Below are positions 21,379 to 30,055 of a stretch of DNA of 64,000 nucleotides, in pieces. The position numbers and the translations under genes are program-made. Origin of the DNA: Flavobacterium limi (lineage in GTDB: Bacteria > Bacteroidota > Bacteroidia > Flavobacteriales > Flavobacteriaceae); NCBI RefSeq assembly GCF_010645075.1, contig NZ_JAADZV010000002.1:124001-188000 (forward strand), given 5' to 3'. Position 1 is the stretch's first letter, and every line of letters begins with the position of its first letter. The notes beneath the pieces are model-generated. The model was not told the origin of the DNA, did not search any database, and worked only from the letters and a program-made list of their open reading frames with translations.

Positions 21379-22251
21379 TTAAAAATTTAATTTCTCAGGC
21401 AAATATTTAGCTACCAACTCTTTGTAATATGGTAATAATGCTTTTACATCGGGCTTAACAGGCGCTTTCGTATATAAATCATAAGGATTAAACTTTCTTA
21501 CCCAGTCAAACATTTCAATGTCTTTTTCATTCATCAGATGTGAGTATGCATTTTCTTTATGCTGAGAATAAAATGAATGATAACGAATCATATACAAAGC
21601 CGGATCCGGTAAATAATCTTTCATGATCTGATATAAATACTCGTCATGTCCCCAGCTCATTTTTACATTCTCCAGTCCGCAATTTTCGGTGTAAATACCA
21701 AATTTAGTATTGAATCTTTCGTCTGTATAATCGGGGTTATCCTTAAAAAAATCCGGATAAACAATTTTGTCTGAATAGGCACAGCCTACAGGAAATGTAT
21801 CTCCTACTACAGCCCACTGCGGCTCTCCGAATAAACATAAAATTTTACCTAAATCATGAATGAAACCCGTAAGTACAAACCAGTCCGGATGACCGTCTGC
21901 CCTAATCGCTTCTGAAGTCTGCAAAAGATGCTGGGTCTGATCCAGATCAATATCCGGGTCACTATCATCTACAAGTGTATTCAAAAAATCAACCGCTTCC
22001 CAAATTGACATTTGCTTTTTATTGAACTGCAGAAATTCCTGTTCTTTGCTGCATACAAAATCATAAGTTTGATAGGTATGATTTATTCTGTAAAATTCTC
22101 TAACCGTTTCTACTCTCTCAGAATCTACATAATTTCTAAACTCGTCTTTTTCTTTTACAGGTTCTGAAGGATCCGGATAACGTAATTTCAAATCATCTTC
22201 CCACTCGTCTAAATTATGCAACGGATTATCAGTGTCTATATGCTTTTTCAT
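21379..22251 (-). CDS. Inositol oxygenase (MIOX)
   Basis: The protein has 290 residues, close to 285 for mouse MIOX. All six di-iron ligands can be placed: H108 ([12 protein letters not shown]), H132 and D133 (FIHDLGKIL), H202 (SWGHDEYL), H225 (IRYHSFYS) and D258 (FNPYDLYTK). The family signature [16 protein letters not shown] is present. The enzyme uses O2 to open myo-inositol to D-glucuronate in the cytoplasm. It heads the unit MIOX, GH2, NagX, SSS, GH28, GH51, and its promoter carries the (A/G)TCCAT repeat shared with SusC and GH89. Finding it in a glycan locus suggests the glycan contains inositol. No uronate isomerase is present in the window, so downstream use of glucuronate is not visible. 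Confidence 0.95.
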   Translation of the reverse strand: MKKHIDTDNPLHNLDEWEDDLKLRYPDPSEPVKEKDEFRNYVDSERVETVREFYRINHTYQTYDFVCSKEQEFLQFNKKQMSIWEAVDFLNTLVDDSDPDIDLDQTQHLLQTSEAIRADGHPDWFVLTGFIHDLGKILCLFGEPQWAVVGDTFPVGCAYSDKIVYPDFFKDNPDYTDERFNTKFGIYTENCGLENVKMSWGHDEYLYQIMKDYLPDPALYMIRYHSFYSQHKENAYSHLMNEKDIEMFDWVRKFNPYDLYTKAPVKPDVKALLPYYKELVAKYLPEKLNF

Positions 22252-22277
22252 AAGATTTTAAATTAAAAGTTATAAGA

Positions 22278-22333
22278 CAAAAATAGAATTAGAAACAGGA
22301 TTCAAAATGGATTAATACATCAAAAACATGGAT
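22278..22333 (-). promoter_or_regulatory. Promoter with 21-bp-spaced ATCCAT direct repeat (MIOX)
   Basis: On the minus strand ATCCAT occurs at 22333-22328 and 22312-22307, exactly 21 bp apart. The second copy starts 27 bp before TATTTTTG (22285-22278), a perfect TAnnTTTG box. Transcription would start about 20 bp before the MIOX ATG. The same geometry precedes SusC and GH89. The likely regulator is the hybrid two-component protein encoded just downstream of this site. Confidence 0.75.
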
Positions 22334-22377
22334 AGAATTTAATTCTGTATGAATTTTACATCAATAAATTGTGAAAA

Positions 22378-22492
22378 ATAAATTCCAATACTGAAATTTT
22401 AAATTTTGATGTTTTGGGATACTTAAATAATAAATCCCAAATTCCAATCACTCACAGATTTGGAATTTGGGATTCATATTATTGGAATTTAT
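22378..22492. repeat. 115-bp nested inverted repeat, probably also the terminator after the hybrid regulator
   Basis: The outer arms ATAAATTCCAATA and TATTGGAATTTAT (13/13) enclose the inner arms AATCCCAAATTCCAA and TTGGAATTTGGGATT (15/15 at 22433-22447 and 22460-22474). On the minus strand the inner hairpin is followed by a T-rich tract, and it lies 28 bp past the regulator stop, so it can end that transcript. The sequence resembles the AAATTCCAA/TTGGAATTT intergenic repeats frequent in Flavobacterium. Confidence 0.8.
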
Positions 22493-22501
22493 CAATTTAT
22501 T

Positions 22502-25500
22502 TTAGTTGATAAGCTTACTCGGAGGAAAACCAAACTGTTTTTTGAAACACCTGCTAAAATATAACGGATCATTAAATCCAACCATGTTCGTTACTTCAGA
22601 AACATTATATTTTTTTGTTTTTAAAAGTTCTGCCGATTTTTTTAAACGAATGGTTCTGATAAATTCATTTGGAGCTAAATCTGTCAGCTCTTTAATTTTT
22701 CGATAGAGTTTTGATGAACTAACGCCTAGTTTATCACACAGAAATTCGGTTGACAAATCCAGCTCGCTCAGATTCTCGTTGATTAAATTGGTAATTCTTT
22801 CCATAAACTCTTCGTCAATTGGTGAATGGGTAAGCAAACTTACTTTGCTCTCAACTTCACCGGAAAATTTTGCTTTGAGCTCCAATCGTGATTTGATAAC
22901 ATTTTCAATAACGGATTTTAATAATGTCGGTTCAAAAGGTTTCACTAAATAACCATCAGCACCAATTTCATATCCTTTGACTTTATCCACATTTTCTCCC
23001 AGTGCCGTTAGCAACACAACCGGGATATGGCTGATAAATTCATCATTTTTTAGTTCTTTACAAAATTCGAGTCCGTCCATAACTGGCATCATCACATCTG
23101 CAACGCATAAGATAGGTTTTATTTGTCGGCAAATTTTAAGACCTTCCTCTCCATTTTCCGCATCATAAACCTTGTAATAATCAGAAAGAAAATCTACCAG
23201 ATACTTTCTAAGTTCCGTATTATCTTCGATAACCAGTATTTTTTGCTTCAGTTCTGTATTCTGAATGGTTTTTTTGACTGATTTTTCGGGAATCAGCATG
23301 CTCAAATTGTCATTTTTCAAAGCATATTCAAATACTTCCTTAGTTTCATAAGAAATACGGTCAATTGGAATTTCAACCCTGAAAGTACTTCCTTTTCCCA
23401 GGGCACTTTCTACAGTTATAGAGCCTTTATGAATTGCTACTAAAGATTTTACTAGAGAAAGCCCGATACCTGACCCCGTATTATGGGCCTTGCTGTTGGT
23501 TGCCTGATAAAATCGTTTGAAGATTTTTTCCTGACTTTTGAGCGGAATTCCGATACCATCATCAATTACCTCAATGATTAAAATTTCCTCTGTCTTATTT
23601 TTTAACCTGATGAATAAATCTACGTTTCCGTATTTGTTGGTAAACTTTAAAGCATTAGATAAAAGGTTGTAAAGGATTTTATCATACTTGTCATTGTCTA
23701 TCCAGCCTTCAATGGATTCATCCTCGGTAATAAAATTCAACTTGATTTTTTTATTGAAAGCCATTTCTTTGAAAGAATCAAAAATGTTTTTCGAATAGCT
23801 TAGAATATCGGTTTTTGTAACCTTAAGTTTCAATTCACCTGACTGTGCTTTTCTAAAATCAAGTACCTGATTTACGAGATTCAAGAGCCTGCTGGCATTT
23901 TGATAAATCAGGTTATATCGGCTTTTTTCATAATCGGTGGCGTTGCTGTTTTCGTCCAGTAATTGTTTTGCCGGTCCTAAAATAAGCGTTAAAGGTGTTC
24001 TTAATTCATGAGAAATATTGGTGAAAAATCGCAGTTTTTCATTATTCAGTTTAATATCATGTTCCCTGTTAACTTTTTCGGTAAGCAATTCCTGTTTCAA
24101 ACGAATACGGTTTTTAATTTCCTTTCTTATAAAATAAAAAATGAGTACCAATGCAATAAAAACTAACAGAAAAGATAATGGTGTTAACCAAAATGGCGGA
24201 AGTATTCTTATTTGGTAAGATACCTCCTTGCTCCAGTGACCATCACTGTTACTGGATTTTATTTTGAAAATATATTTCCCCGGATAGAGGTTAGTATACT
24301 GAACCGTTCTTGAATTGCTGTTTGCGGTAATCCATTGTTTGTCAAACCCTTCCAGCATATACTGAAACTTATTCAGTTTTTCGTTTGCGAATGAAGGGGT
24401 CGAAAACTGAAGTGAAAAATTTCTGTTTTTATAATTGAGTTCTACTTTTTTACCATAGTTAAGCTCTTTTGAAAGCGGAATATCCCCGTTAATCTCCATT
24501 TCAGGAAACACTTCTTCATTCTGAATCTTAAATTCGCTGATAACAGGTTCCGGAGACCAATTGTTTCTCTTCATTGTTTGTGGAGAAAAAGAAATGATAC
24601 CGTTTTTACCTCCAAGGAAAATAGTAGAATTATTGAAGTTAAAAAAACCGCTTGAACTAAAAACATCCAGTCTGTTACCACTGTTTACATGATAAATATT
24701 GATATCTTTCAAATCAGATTTTACCCAGGCAATACTGTTATTATTGATATTTAGCCATAAATTTCCGTTTACGTCTGACAGCATATCTGTAATCCATGTA
24801 CCTGAGATTTCTTTAAAGTTTTTTATGGTTGCAAAAGTGTTCTTTTTAGGATTGTACAAACATAATCCAAAACGTGTAGAGGCCCATATCTTACCTTTTT
24901 TGTCAATCATAATGTCACTTACATTGTCTTCATTAGGAATACCGTTTTCTTTTTTTGAAAGAGATTTGTAAGTTTCTATCTTACCTGTAGCTGAATTGTA
25001 TTTCACAACACCTGTTTCAGTAGCAAACCAGACATTATTTTGAGTATCTTTTTCAATTGCATTAATTTGAAAGCCCGGAAGTAGTTTCCCCGTGGAAGTC
25101 TGTACTTGTAAAGTTTGAGTGTTTAATATAACAGCCCCTTCCCCAAACGAGCCTACCATAAGGGACTGATTTCCTATTTTATTGAAAGCAAAAATTGGGG
25201 ATGTATCAAAACCCAGATTGATTTCTTTTGATGAATTGTTACTGTAGTTATACACCAGCATTCTGCCATCCCAAAGACCACAATAAAAAATTTTACCATC
25301 TTCAGAATAAATACTGGATATATCAATTGATTTATTGTACAGCGGCACAAAGCCTTTTGCGTTTGAAATAAAAAGTCCGTTATGACTGGTTGCTACAATT
25401 ACTTTTCCGTCGTATGTTTTAGCAAATCCTCTGATACGTGGTGCCTGATTGCCAATGTAACGAGAAATATCTTTATTGAGAGCAAATTGGTTTTCATAAG

Positions 25501-26539
25501 GATCAAACTTGTCCAGACCATCTTCAGTTCCAATCCATAAAACACCGGCACGATCAAAATACAAAGCGGATACTAAATTATCAACGATTGAAGTGTCATC
25601 TGACAATACGGAATAATACCACTTATAATCTCCTTTTTGAATGTCTTCCAATTGTTTGCAGACCAGCAAACCTCCTAAAGTTCCGACCCAATATTTTCCA
25701 TCCGGAGCTTTAGCAACGGATAAAAAGTAAGGTCCTAAATTACCTCTGATATCTTTGTTTTCAATATATAAATTTACAAACTGATCGTTTATTTTATCTA
25801 ATTTGTAGAGCCCTCTTCGTGTTCCAACAAAAATATCGGCTTTAGCATCTTCATAAATAAAATTGATGTATGGATTTTTTTCATTAGAATGAGGAACAGT
25901 AAGCGTATAATTATTTATTTTTACGATTGTCCCTTTGTTGTCAAGTGTTATTTTGGCAACAGATCCTTTATCATAACTTCCTACCCATATGTTGCCTTTT
26001 TTGTCTTCAAAAATTTCTTTTACATAGTCAAAACCTTTAATCGGAATCTTTTCGAACCTGTTTTCTTTCGGAAAAAACATAAAAACGCCCTGATTTTTAG
26101 TACCTACCCAGACTCTTCTAAATTTATCTGCATATACTGATCTGATCTCTCCTTCTGGCAAACTATTTGGATCATTTTTTTTAGGTAAAAATGTCTTAAA
26201 GACATGTGTATCCATCTTAAAGAGTGTCAGACCTTTTCGGGTGCCAATCCATAAATGGTTCGAAGCTTCATCTAATTCTAATGCTGTAATGTCATCATTA
26301 TACAATTTATTATTGCCTGGTGACGAACTCATATAATTTTTGAACTGATAGCCATCAAAACGATTCAATCCAAAAAAAGTTCCAAACCACAGAAAACCTT
26401 TTTTATCCTGAACTATGTGCCTAACCGAATTATGAGACAATCCATTGTTGTCATTGTAATGCGTAAATTTTATATTCTGCGAATGCGAATAATAAAATGT
26501 GATTAAGCCAAGTAACAGTATAGAAGATTTTTTTCTCAT
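22502..26539 (-). CDS. Hybrid two-component system regulator (HTCS) of the glycan locus
   Basis: The protein has 1345 residues with the full HTCS order. After a signal peptide (1-20) come about 14 two-bladed Reg_prop repeats (DKKGFLWFGTFFGLNRFDG and similar, to about 690) and a Y_Y_Y domain (about 715-780). One membrane segment follows (SFLLVFIALVLIFYFI), then HisKA with H844 (NISHELRTPLTLIL) and HATPase. The receiver has D1148 (VADVMMPVMDG), and an AraC-type DNA-binding domain ends at PPSKLIN. The periplasmic propeller senses an oligosaccharide and the AraC domain activates transcription. It is the last gene of the GH92-to-phosphoesterase unit, and the TCCAT repeats before MIOX, GH89 and SusC are its probable targets. 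Confidence 0.95.
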   Translation of the reverse strand: MRKKSSILLLGLITFYYSHSQNIKFTHYNDNNGLSHNSVRHIVQDKKGFLWFGTFFGLNRFDGYQFKNYMSSSPGNNKLYNDDITALELDEASNHLWIGTRKGLTLFKMDTHVFKTFLPKKNDPNSLPEGEIRSVYADKFRRVWVGTKNQGVFMFFPKENRFEKIPIKGFDYVKEIFEDKKGNIWVGSYDKGSVAKITLDNKGTIVKINNYTLTVPHSNEKNPYINFIYEDAKADIFVGTRRGLYKLDKINDQFVNLYIENKDIRGNLGPYFLSVAKAPDGKYWVGTLGGLLVCKQLEDIQKGDYKWYYSVLSDDTSIVDNLVSALYFDRAGVLWIGTEDGLDKFDPYENQFALNKDISRYIGNQAPRIRGFAKTYDGKVIVATSHNGLFISNAKGFVPLYNKSIDISSIYSEDGKIFYCGLWDGRMLVYNYSNNSSKEINLGFDTSPIFAFNKIGNQSLMVGSFGEGAVILNTQTLQVQTSTGKLLPGFQINAIEKDTQNNVWFATETGVVKYNSATGKIETYKSLSKKENGIPNEDNVSDIMIDKKGKIWASTRFGLCLYNPKKNTFATIKNFKEISGTWITDMLSDVNGNLWLNINNNSIAWVKSDLKDINIYHVNSGNRLDVFSSSGFFNFNNSTIFLGGKNGIISFSPQTMKRNNWSPEPVISEFKIQNEEVFPEMEINGDIPLSKELNYGKKVELNYKNRNFSLQFSTPSFANEKLNKFQYMLEGFDKQWITANSNSRTVQYTNLYPGKYIFKIKSSNSDGHWSKEVSYQIRILPPFWLTPLSFLLVFIALVLIFYFIRKEIKNRIRLKQELLTEKVNREHDIKLNNEKLRFFTNISHELRTPLTLILGPAKQLLDENSNATDYEKSRYNLIYQNASRLLNLVNQVLDFRKAQSGELKLKVTKTDILSYSKNIFDSFKEMAFNKKIKLNFITEDESIEGWIDNDKYDKILYNLLSNALKFTNKYGNVDLFIRLKNKTEEILIIEVIDDGIGIPLKSQEKIFKRFYQATNSKAHNTGSGIGLSLVKSLVAIHKGSITVESALGKGSTFRVEIPIDRISYETKEVFEYALKNDNLSMLIPEKSVKKTIQNTELKQKILVIEDNTELRKYLVDFLSDYYKVYDAENGEEGLKICRQIKPILCVADVMMPVMDGLEFCKELKNDEFISHIPVVLLTALGENVDKVKGYEIGADGYLVKPFEPTLLKSVIENVIKSRLELKAKFSGEVESKVSLLTHSPIDEEFMERITNLINENLSELDLSTEFLCDKLGVSSSKLYRKIKELTDLAPNEFIRTIRLKKSAELLKTKKYNVSEVTNMVGFNDPLYFSRCFKKQFGFPPSKLIN

Positions 26540-26590
26540 AAAAAACTAAATAATAAACATCGTTTTTAGTTAAATTAAAGTTAAGAATAA

Positions 26591-28420
26591 TTAAGGATTT
26601 ATTCGTTCAATCTTATTCCTTTTTAAGCTAATCTTAAAATGGTCTGAAGGTCTGCTGTTCATTGTTTTCAGAAATATCTTCGCCCACAAAACCAGTTTTT
26701 CATTATCTGATTTTTGTAATTGTTCGCAAACTATCTGATATTGTTTTAATTTATTGCTTCCTATTTCCGGGTTAGCTAATTCATCAGCATTTTTTAAACG
26801 GTAGAAATCGAATATCATATCAAAACCTGTCCAGGATTCGAAATCATTTTTGGTTAAGGAATTCGATGCAATTATTTTATCGACCTCTACAATATTTTTA
26901 TTTACATACGATAAATCTGCTCCTGAGAGTTTTAAAAATGAAGTTGAAAATGCAACAGGAAAATCTTCAGGCAAAAATCTCAACCTAACTAATTCCTTTA
27001 AGTGCCATTCTGTAAAACCTTTATAATCTTTTGAATTCAGAATATCTTTATTCCAGATAATATCACTTTTTATGTTTTGGAGATGAGCATATTCCTGATC
27101 ATAAAAAGGAAATAAACTATTGAATTTTGAAACTTTTTTTATTGTTACAGTTTCTATTTCCAATTCTGTATTGGAGTGAATGGTAAGTATTTTATAAGCC
27201 GGCATATAAGCAGCCAAAGAAGGGGTCTGAATATTAAATAACGTATTTCCTTTTGAAGTCGTTCGCACACCTGTATCGTTGATGTGCATGTGTCCGCCAA
27301 AATGAATCTGAATCCCTGCATCAGCAAATGTTTGGGCCACTTCTTCATTTGGAACTCTTGATAATTGCATTTTATTGGCTCCAAAAAGTGATTTTAATTC
27401 CGGTGAAGCATCGTCGTTAAAATCAATCATCGGATAATGACTGAAGGCAATCAAAATTTTTCCTTTTTGTCTGGCTTCCGCCGAAACCTTCCTAACCCAC
27501 TCTATCAAATGACTTTTGTAAATGAGTACATTATTATAACCAATATTCGCTCCCGAAAAATCATGCGGATCATTTGCCTGACCTGATAATTTTTCATTCG
27601 GCACATAAGCGTTTGCATCTATTGCCAAAAGCCAGACTCCTTTTACCGGTTCTACCATATAGCTCGCATCGGGAAGAAATAAATTGGTATTTTTTACAGG
27701 ATAAGTTCTTTTTTCCAGATTAGATTCGGCTAAAGCTTTTTCGAAATTATAACTTTCATAATTGTAATTTGAAAATGGCGTTTCCCAATACAAATAGCTT
27801 TTTTGAGGAAAAAAACCAAAACCGGACATCTCCTGTAAAGTTTCTTTGTATCCCCAGTTTTTAATATCAGCAGTGATGATGGGTTCTAATTGATTTTCCT
27901 GCAGTTTAAAATTCTTTTTTGAACTGCTGATAATCTGCTCCTTACCGTCTTTTCCTAAAAAATCGGTTTTATAAGCATCCTGAGCGAAAGGTTTTACTGC
28001 ATCATGATTTCCTGTAGTTACAAAAAATGACATTCTGTATTTCTCAGAGTATTCATCTAATATTTTTCGTAATCCGCGAATGTGAACGGGCTGTCCGTCA
28101 TCACTAAAATCACCGGGAAGAACTACTTGTCTGATCCCTCTTTTTGCAATATCATTTAAGGCTTCTAAAAAAGCAAAATAGTTTTCATTAAAAATTCGGG
28201 TTGAATGTAATTGCGAATTCATAGTTCTGATATTCGCATACTCTCCTGTTACGGGATTTTGAATTCCGTGATAATCGTTATCCTCAAATTTTGCAAAAAT
28301 ATCCTGTAAGTGAGCATCGGCTATAAAAGCAATTTGTAATGCATTATTTTTATGTGCCTGCTTAGATTTACAGGAAGCTAATAAAAATAATAGTAATATG
28401 AACCCTGATATTCGTAACAT
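26591..28420 (-). CDS. Calcineurin-like metallophosphoesterase, lipoprotein
   Basis: The protein has 609 residues with a lipoprotein signal (LLLFLLASCKSK), so it is anchored in the envelope. The metallophosphatase motifs appear in order: DAH (IAFIADAHLQD), GDFSDD, GNHDA, SHYP and GGHMHIN. These hold the two metal ions. Members hydrolyse phosphomonoesters or diesters. The C-terminal 180 residues do not match a domain I recognise. It follows GH28 with a 6-bp gap and precedes the regulator by 51 bp, so it belongs to the locus. A phosphatase here implies a phosphorylated glycan, for example one carrying inositol phosphate. The substrate is inferred, not shown. Confidence 0.85.
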   Translation of the reverse strand: MLRISGFILLLFLLASCKSKQAHKNNALQIAFIADAHLQDIFAKFEDNDYHGIQNPVTGEYANIRTMNSQLHSTRIFNENYFAFLEALNDIAKRGIRQVVLPGDFSDDGQPVHIRGLRKILDEYSEKYRMSFFVTTGNHDAVKPFAQDAYKTDFLGKDGKEQIISSSKKNFKLQENQLEPIITADIKNWGYKETLQEMSGFGFFPQKSYLYWETPFSNYNYESYNFEKALAESNLEKRTYPVKNTNLFLPDASYMVEPVKGVWLLAIDANAYVPNEKLSGQANDPHDFSGANIGYNNVLIYKSHLIEWVRKVSAEARQKGKILIAFSHYPMIDFNDDASPELKSLFGANKMQLSRVPNEEVAQTFADAGIQIHFGGHMHINDTGVRTTSKGNTLFNIQTPSLAAYMPAYKILTIHSNTELEIETVTIKKVSKFNSLFPFYDQEYAHLQNIKSDIIWNKDILNSKDYKGFTEWHLKELVRLRFLPEDFPVAFSTSFLKLSGADLSYVNKNIVEVDKIIASNSLTKNDFESWTGFDMIFDFYRLKNADELANPEIGSNKLKQYQIVCEQLQKSDNEKLVLWAKIFLKTMNSRPSDHFKISLKRNKIERINP

Positions 28421-28426
28421 ATAATT

Positions 28427-29998
28427 TTACTTAATTTCGGTCTTATAGACTGACAAATCGTTATCTACTGTTGATGAAATTACATTTTTAAAGATAATCT
28501 GCTTGTCATTTTCTTTGGAAAAATCTATCGTTTCCATCTTTAGATTCTGAACATCATCAAATATAAAAGCTGGTCTGAAATCAGAATCATCCAAAGTTAA
28601 TTTGATGTTTTTGAAACTTATTCCGTTGGCATGTCTAACATAAAAACCATATGCAGGCAATTCTCCAAACATAGAAAATTCGGGATAATCTTTTGCAGCT
28701 TCAGGAACCTGATGCAATCGGTTTAACGGAAAATATGCCATTGCTTTTGAGGCTCTTCCGGGATAATTGATTTCGATGTTTTCTAAAATAACATTTTCAA
28801 CATTAAATCCTTTTAATCCCGCAATAGAGGATGGAAAAGGATTATGGAAGAAATCAACTTCAGGGCCTCTTAAGTCATAATTTATATCAGGACGATCAAA
28901 AGGCACTTGTACTTTTATATTTTTAAGGCTAATATTTTTTATGCTTCCGGGCTTATCGCCGCTTCTGTTTCCTAAACGAATAAAAATGGCATTGCCTGTA
29001 TTGACTGCTTTTATATCTGAAACTTCGATGTTTTCTATAAACGCACCATCAACAGATTCTATGGCAATGGCAGAACGAAAAGTATCAAAAATCTTTATAT
29101 CTTTAATAGTTACGTTTTTGAATCCGCCAAAAGAAGCGGTTCCGAATTTCACAGCACTGGCACTGGATCTGATGGTACAATTGGCAATGTAAACTGAATC
29201 ATTATAAAATCCGGGATAATACGATTTCAGACAAATACCATCATCTGCTGAGTTGATATCGCAGTTGGTTACCTTCACATTTTTACAATCTGTGATGTCT
29301 ATTCCGTCATTGTTCCAGTACGAGCGGTTTACGATTTTGAGATTATCCAAAACAAGATTATGGCATAATTCAAAGGATAATCCCCAACAGGAAGCTTCTC
29401 CTGCTTTTAATCCTTCAATTGTAATATTTTCGCATTGTGAAAAACGAAACAGTTTCGGTCTCATGGTTTCGTTTGGCCGGTTTCGACGAAGGCTGTATTT
29501 TGGATCTACGGCAATACCTGCGTGATGCAGACTGTCAATATTCAGGGCTAGTTGTAAACCCTGACCATCAATAGTTCCTTTTCCTTTAAGTGAGATGTTT
29601 TGGGCTTTGTGGGCAATGATTAAAGCCATTTGAGAGTTGTCGTCTTTTTTGGGAGAATCGGGTCTTCCTTCAAAAGTCATATTTGGGTAGTCTTTCGGAT
29701 TTGTACTTCCTAACAATACTGCTCCTTCTTCGAAGTATAATGAAACATTGCTTTTTAGAATTATAGTTCCTGATAAAAAGGTTCCTTTGGGAAAAACTAC
29801 ACGGCCTCCTTTATTTTTAAAAGCGGCATCAATTGCTTTTTGGATTGGAAGGGTATTAATCGTTTTTCCGTCAGCTATTGAACCGTAATTGGTGATTAGA
29901 AAATCTTTTTGAGATTTTTGTGCATACGATTCAAAACCCAATGCAAAGAGATTGATTATTACAGTAATAAAAAACAGTTTTAGTTTAAATTTTGACAT
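28427..29998 (-). CDS. GH28 family protein (second copy)
   Basis: The protein has 523 residues with a signal peptide ending SYAQ. The beta-helix opening ITNYGSIADGKTINT and the motifs NNDGIDITD (D231, D234) and SADDGICLKS (D252, D253) place it in GH28. As in the copy at 13428, the GHG position reads SSASAVKFG (about 278-286), with no histidine. The two GH28 proteins are clearly different from each other, so this is not a recent duplication. It is exported and probably acts on a uronic-acid-containing glycan. It lies 6 bp upstream of the phosphoesterase gene and 57 bp after the GH-D-like gene. Confidence 0.85.
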   Translation of the reverse strand: MSKFKLKLFFITVIINLFALGFESYAQKSQKDFLITNYGSIADGKTINTLPIQKAIDAAFKNKGGRVVFPKGTFLSGTIILKSNVSLYFEEGAVLLGSTNPKDYPNMTFEGRPDSPKKDDNSQMALIIAHKAQNISLKGKGTIDGQGLQLALNIDSLHHAGIAVDPKYSLRRNRPNETMRPKLFRFSQCENITIEGLKAGEASCWGLSFELCHNLVLDNLKIVNRSYWNNDGIDITDCKNVKVTNCDINSADDGICLKSYYPGFYNDSVYIANCTIRSSASAVKFGTASFGGFKNVTIKDIKIFDTFRSAIAIESVDGAFIENIEVSDIKAVNTGNAIFIRLGNRSGDKPGSIKNISLKNIKVQVPFDRPDINYDLRGPEVDFFHNPFPSSIAGLKGFNVENVILENIEINYPGRASKAMAYFPLNRLHQVPEAAKDYPEFSMFGELPAYGFYVRHANGISFKNIKLTLDDSDFRPAFIFDDVQNLKMETIDFSKENDKQIIFKNVISSTVDNDLSVYKTEIK

Positions 29999-30055
29999 TT
30001 CATTAGTTATTTATAATTCAAACATGATAAATTTCATTCAGATTGATGGCATATT

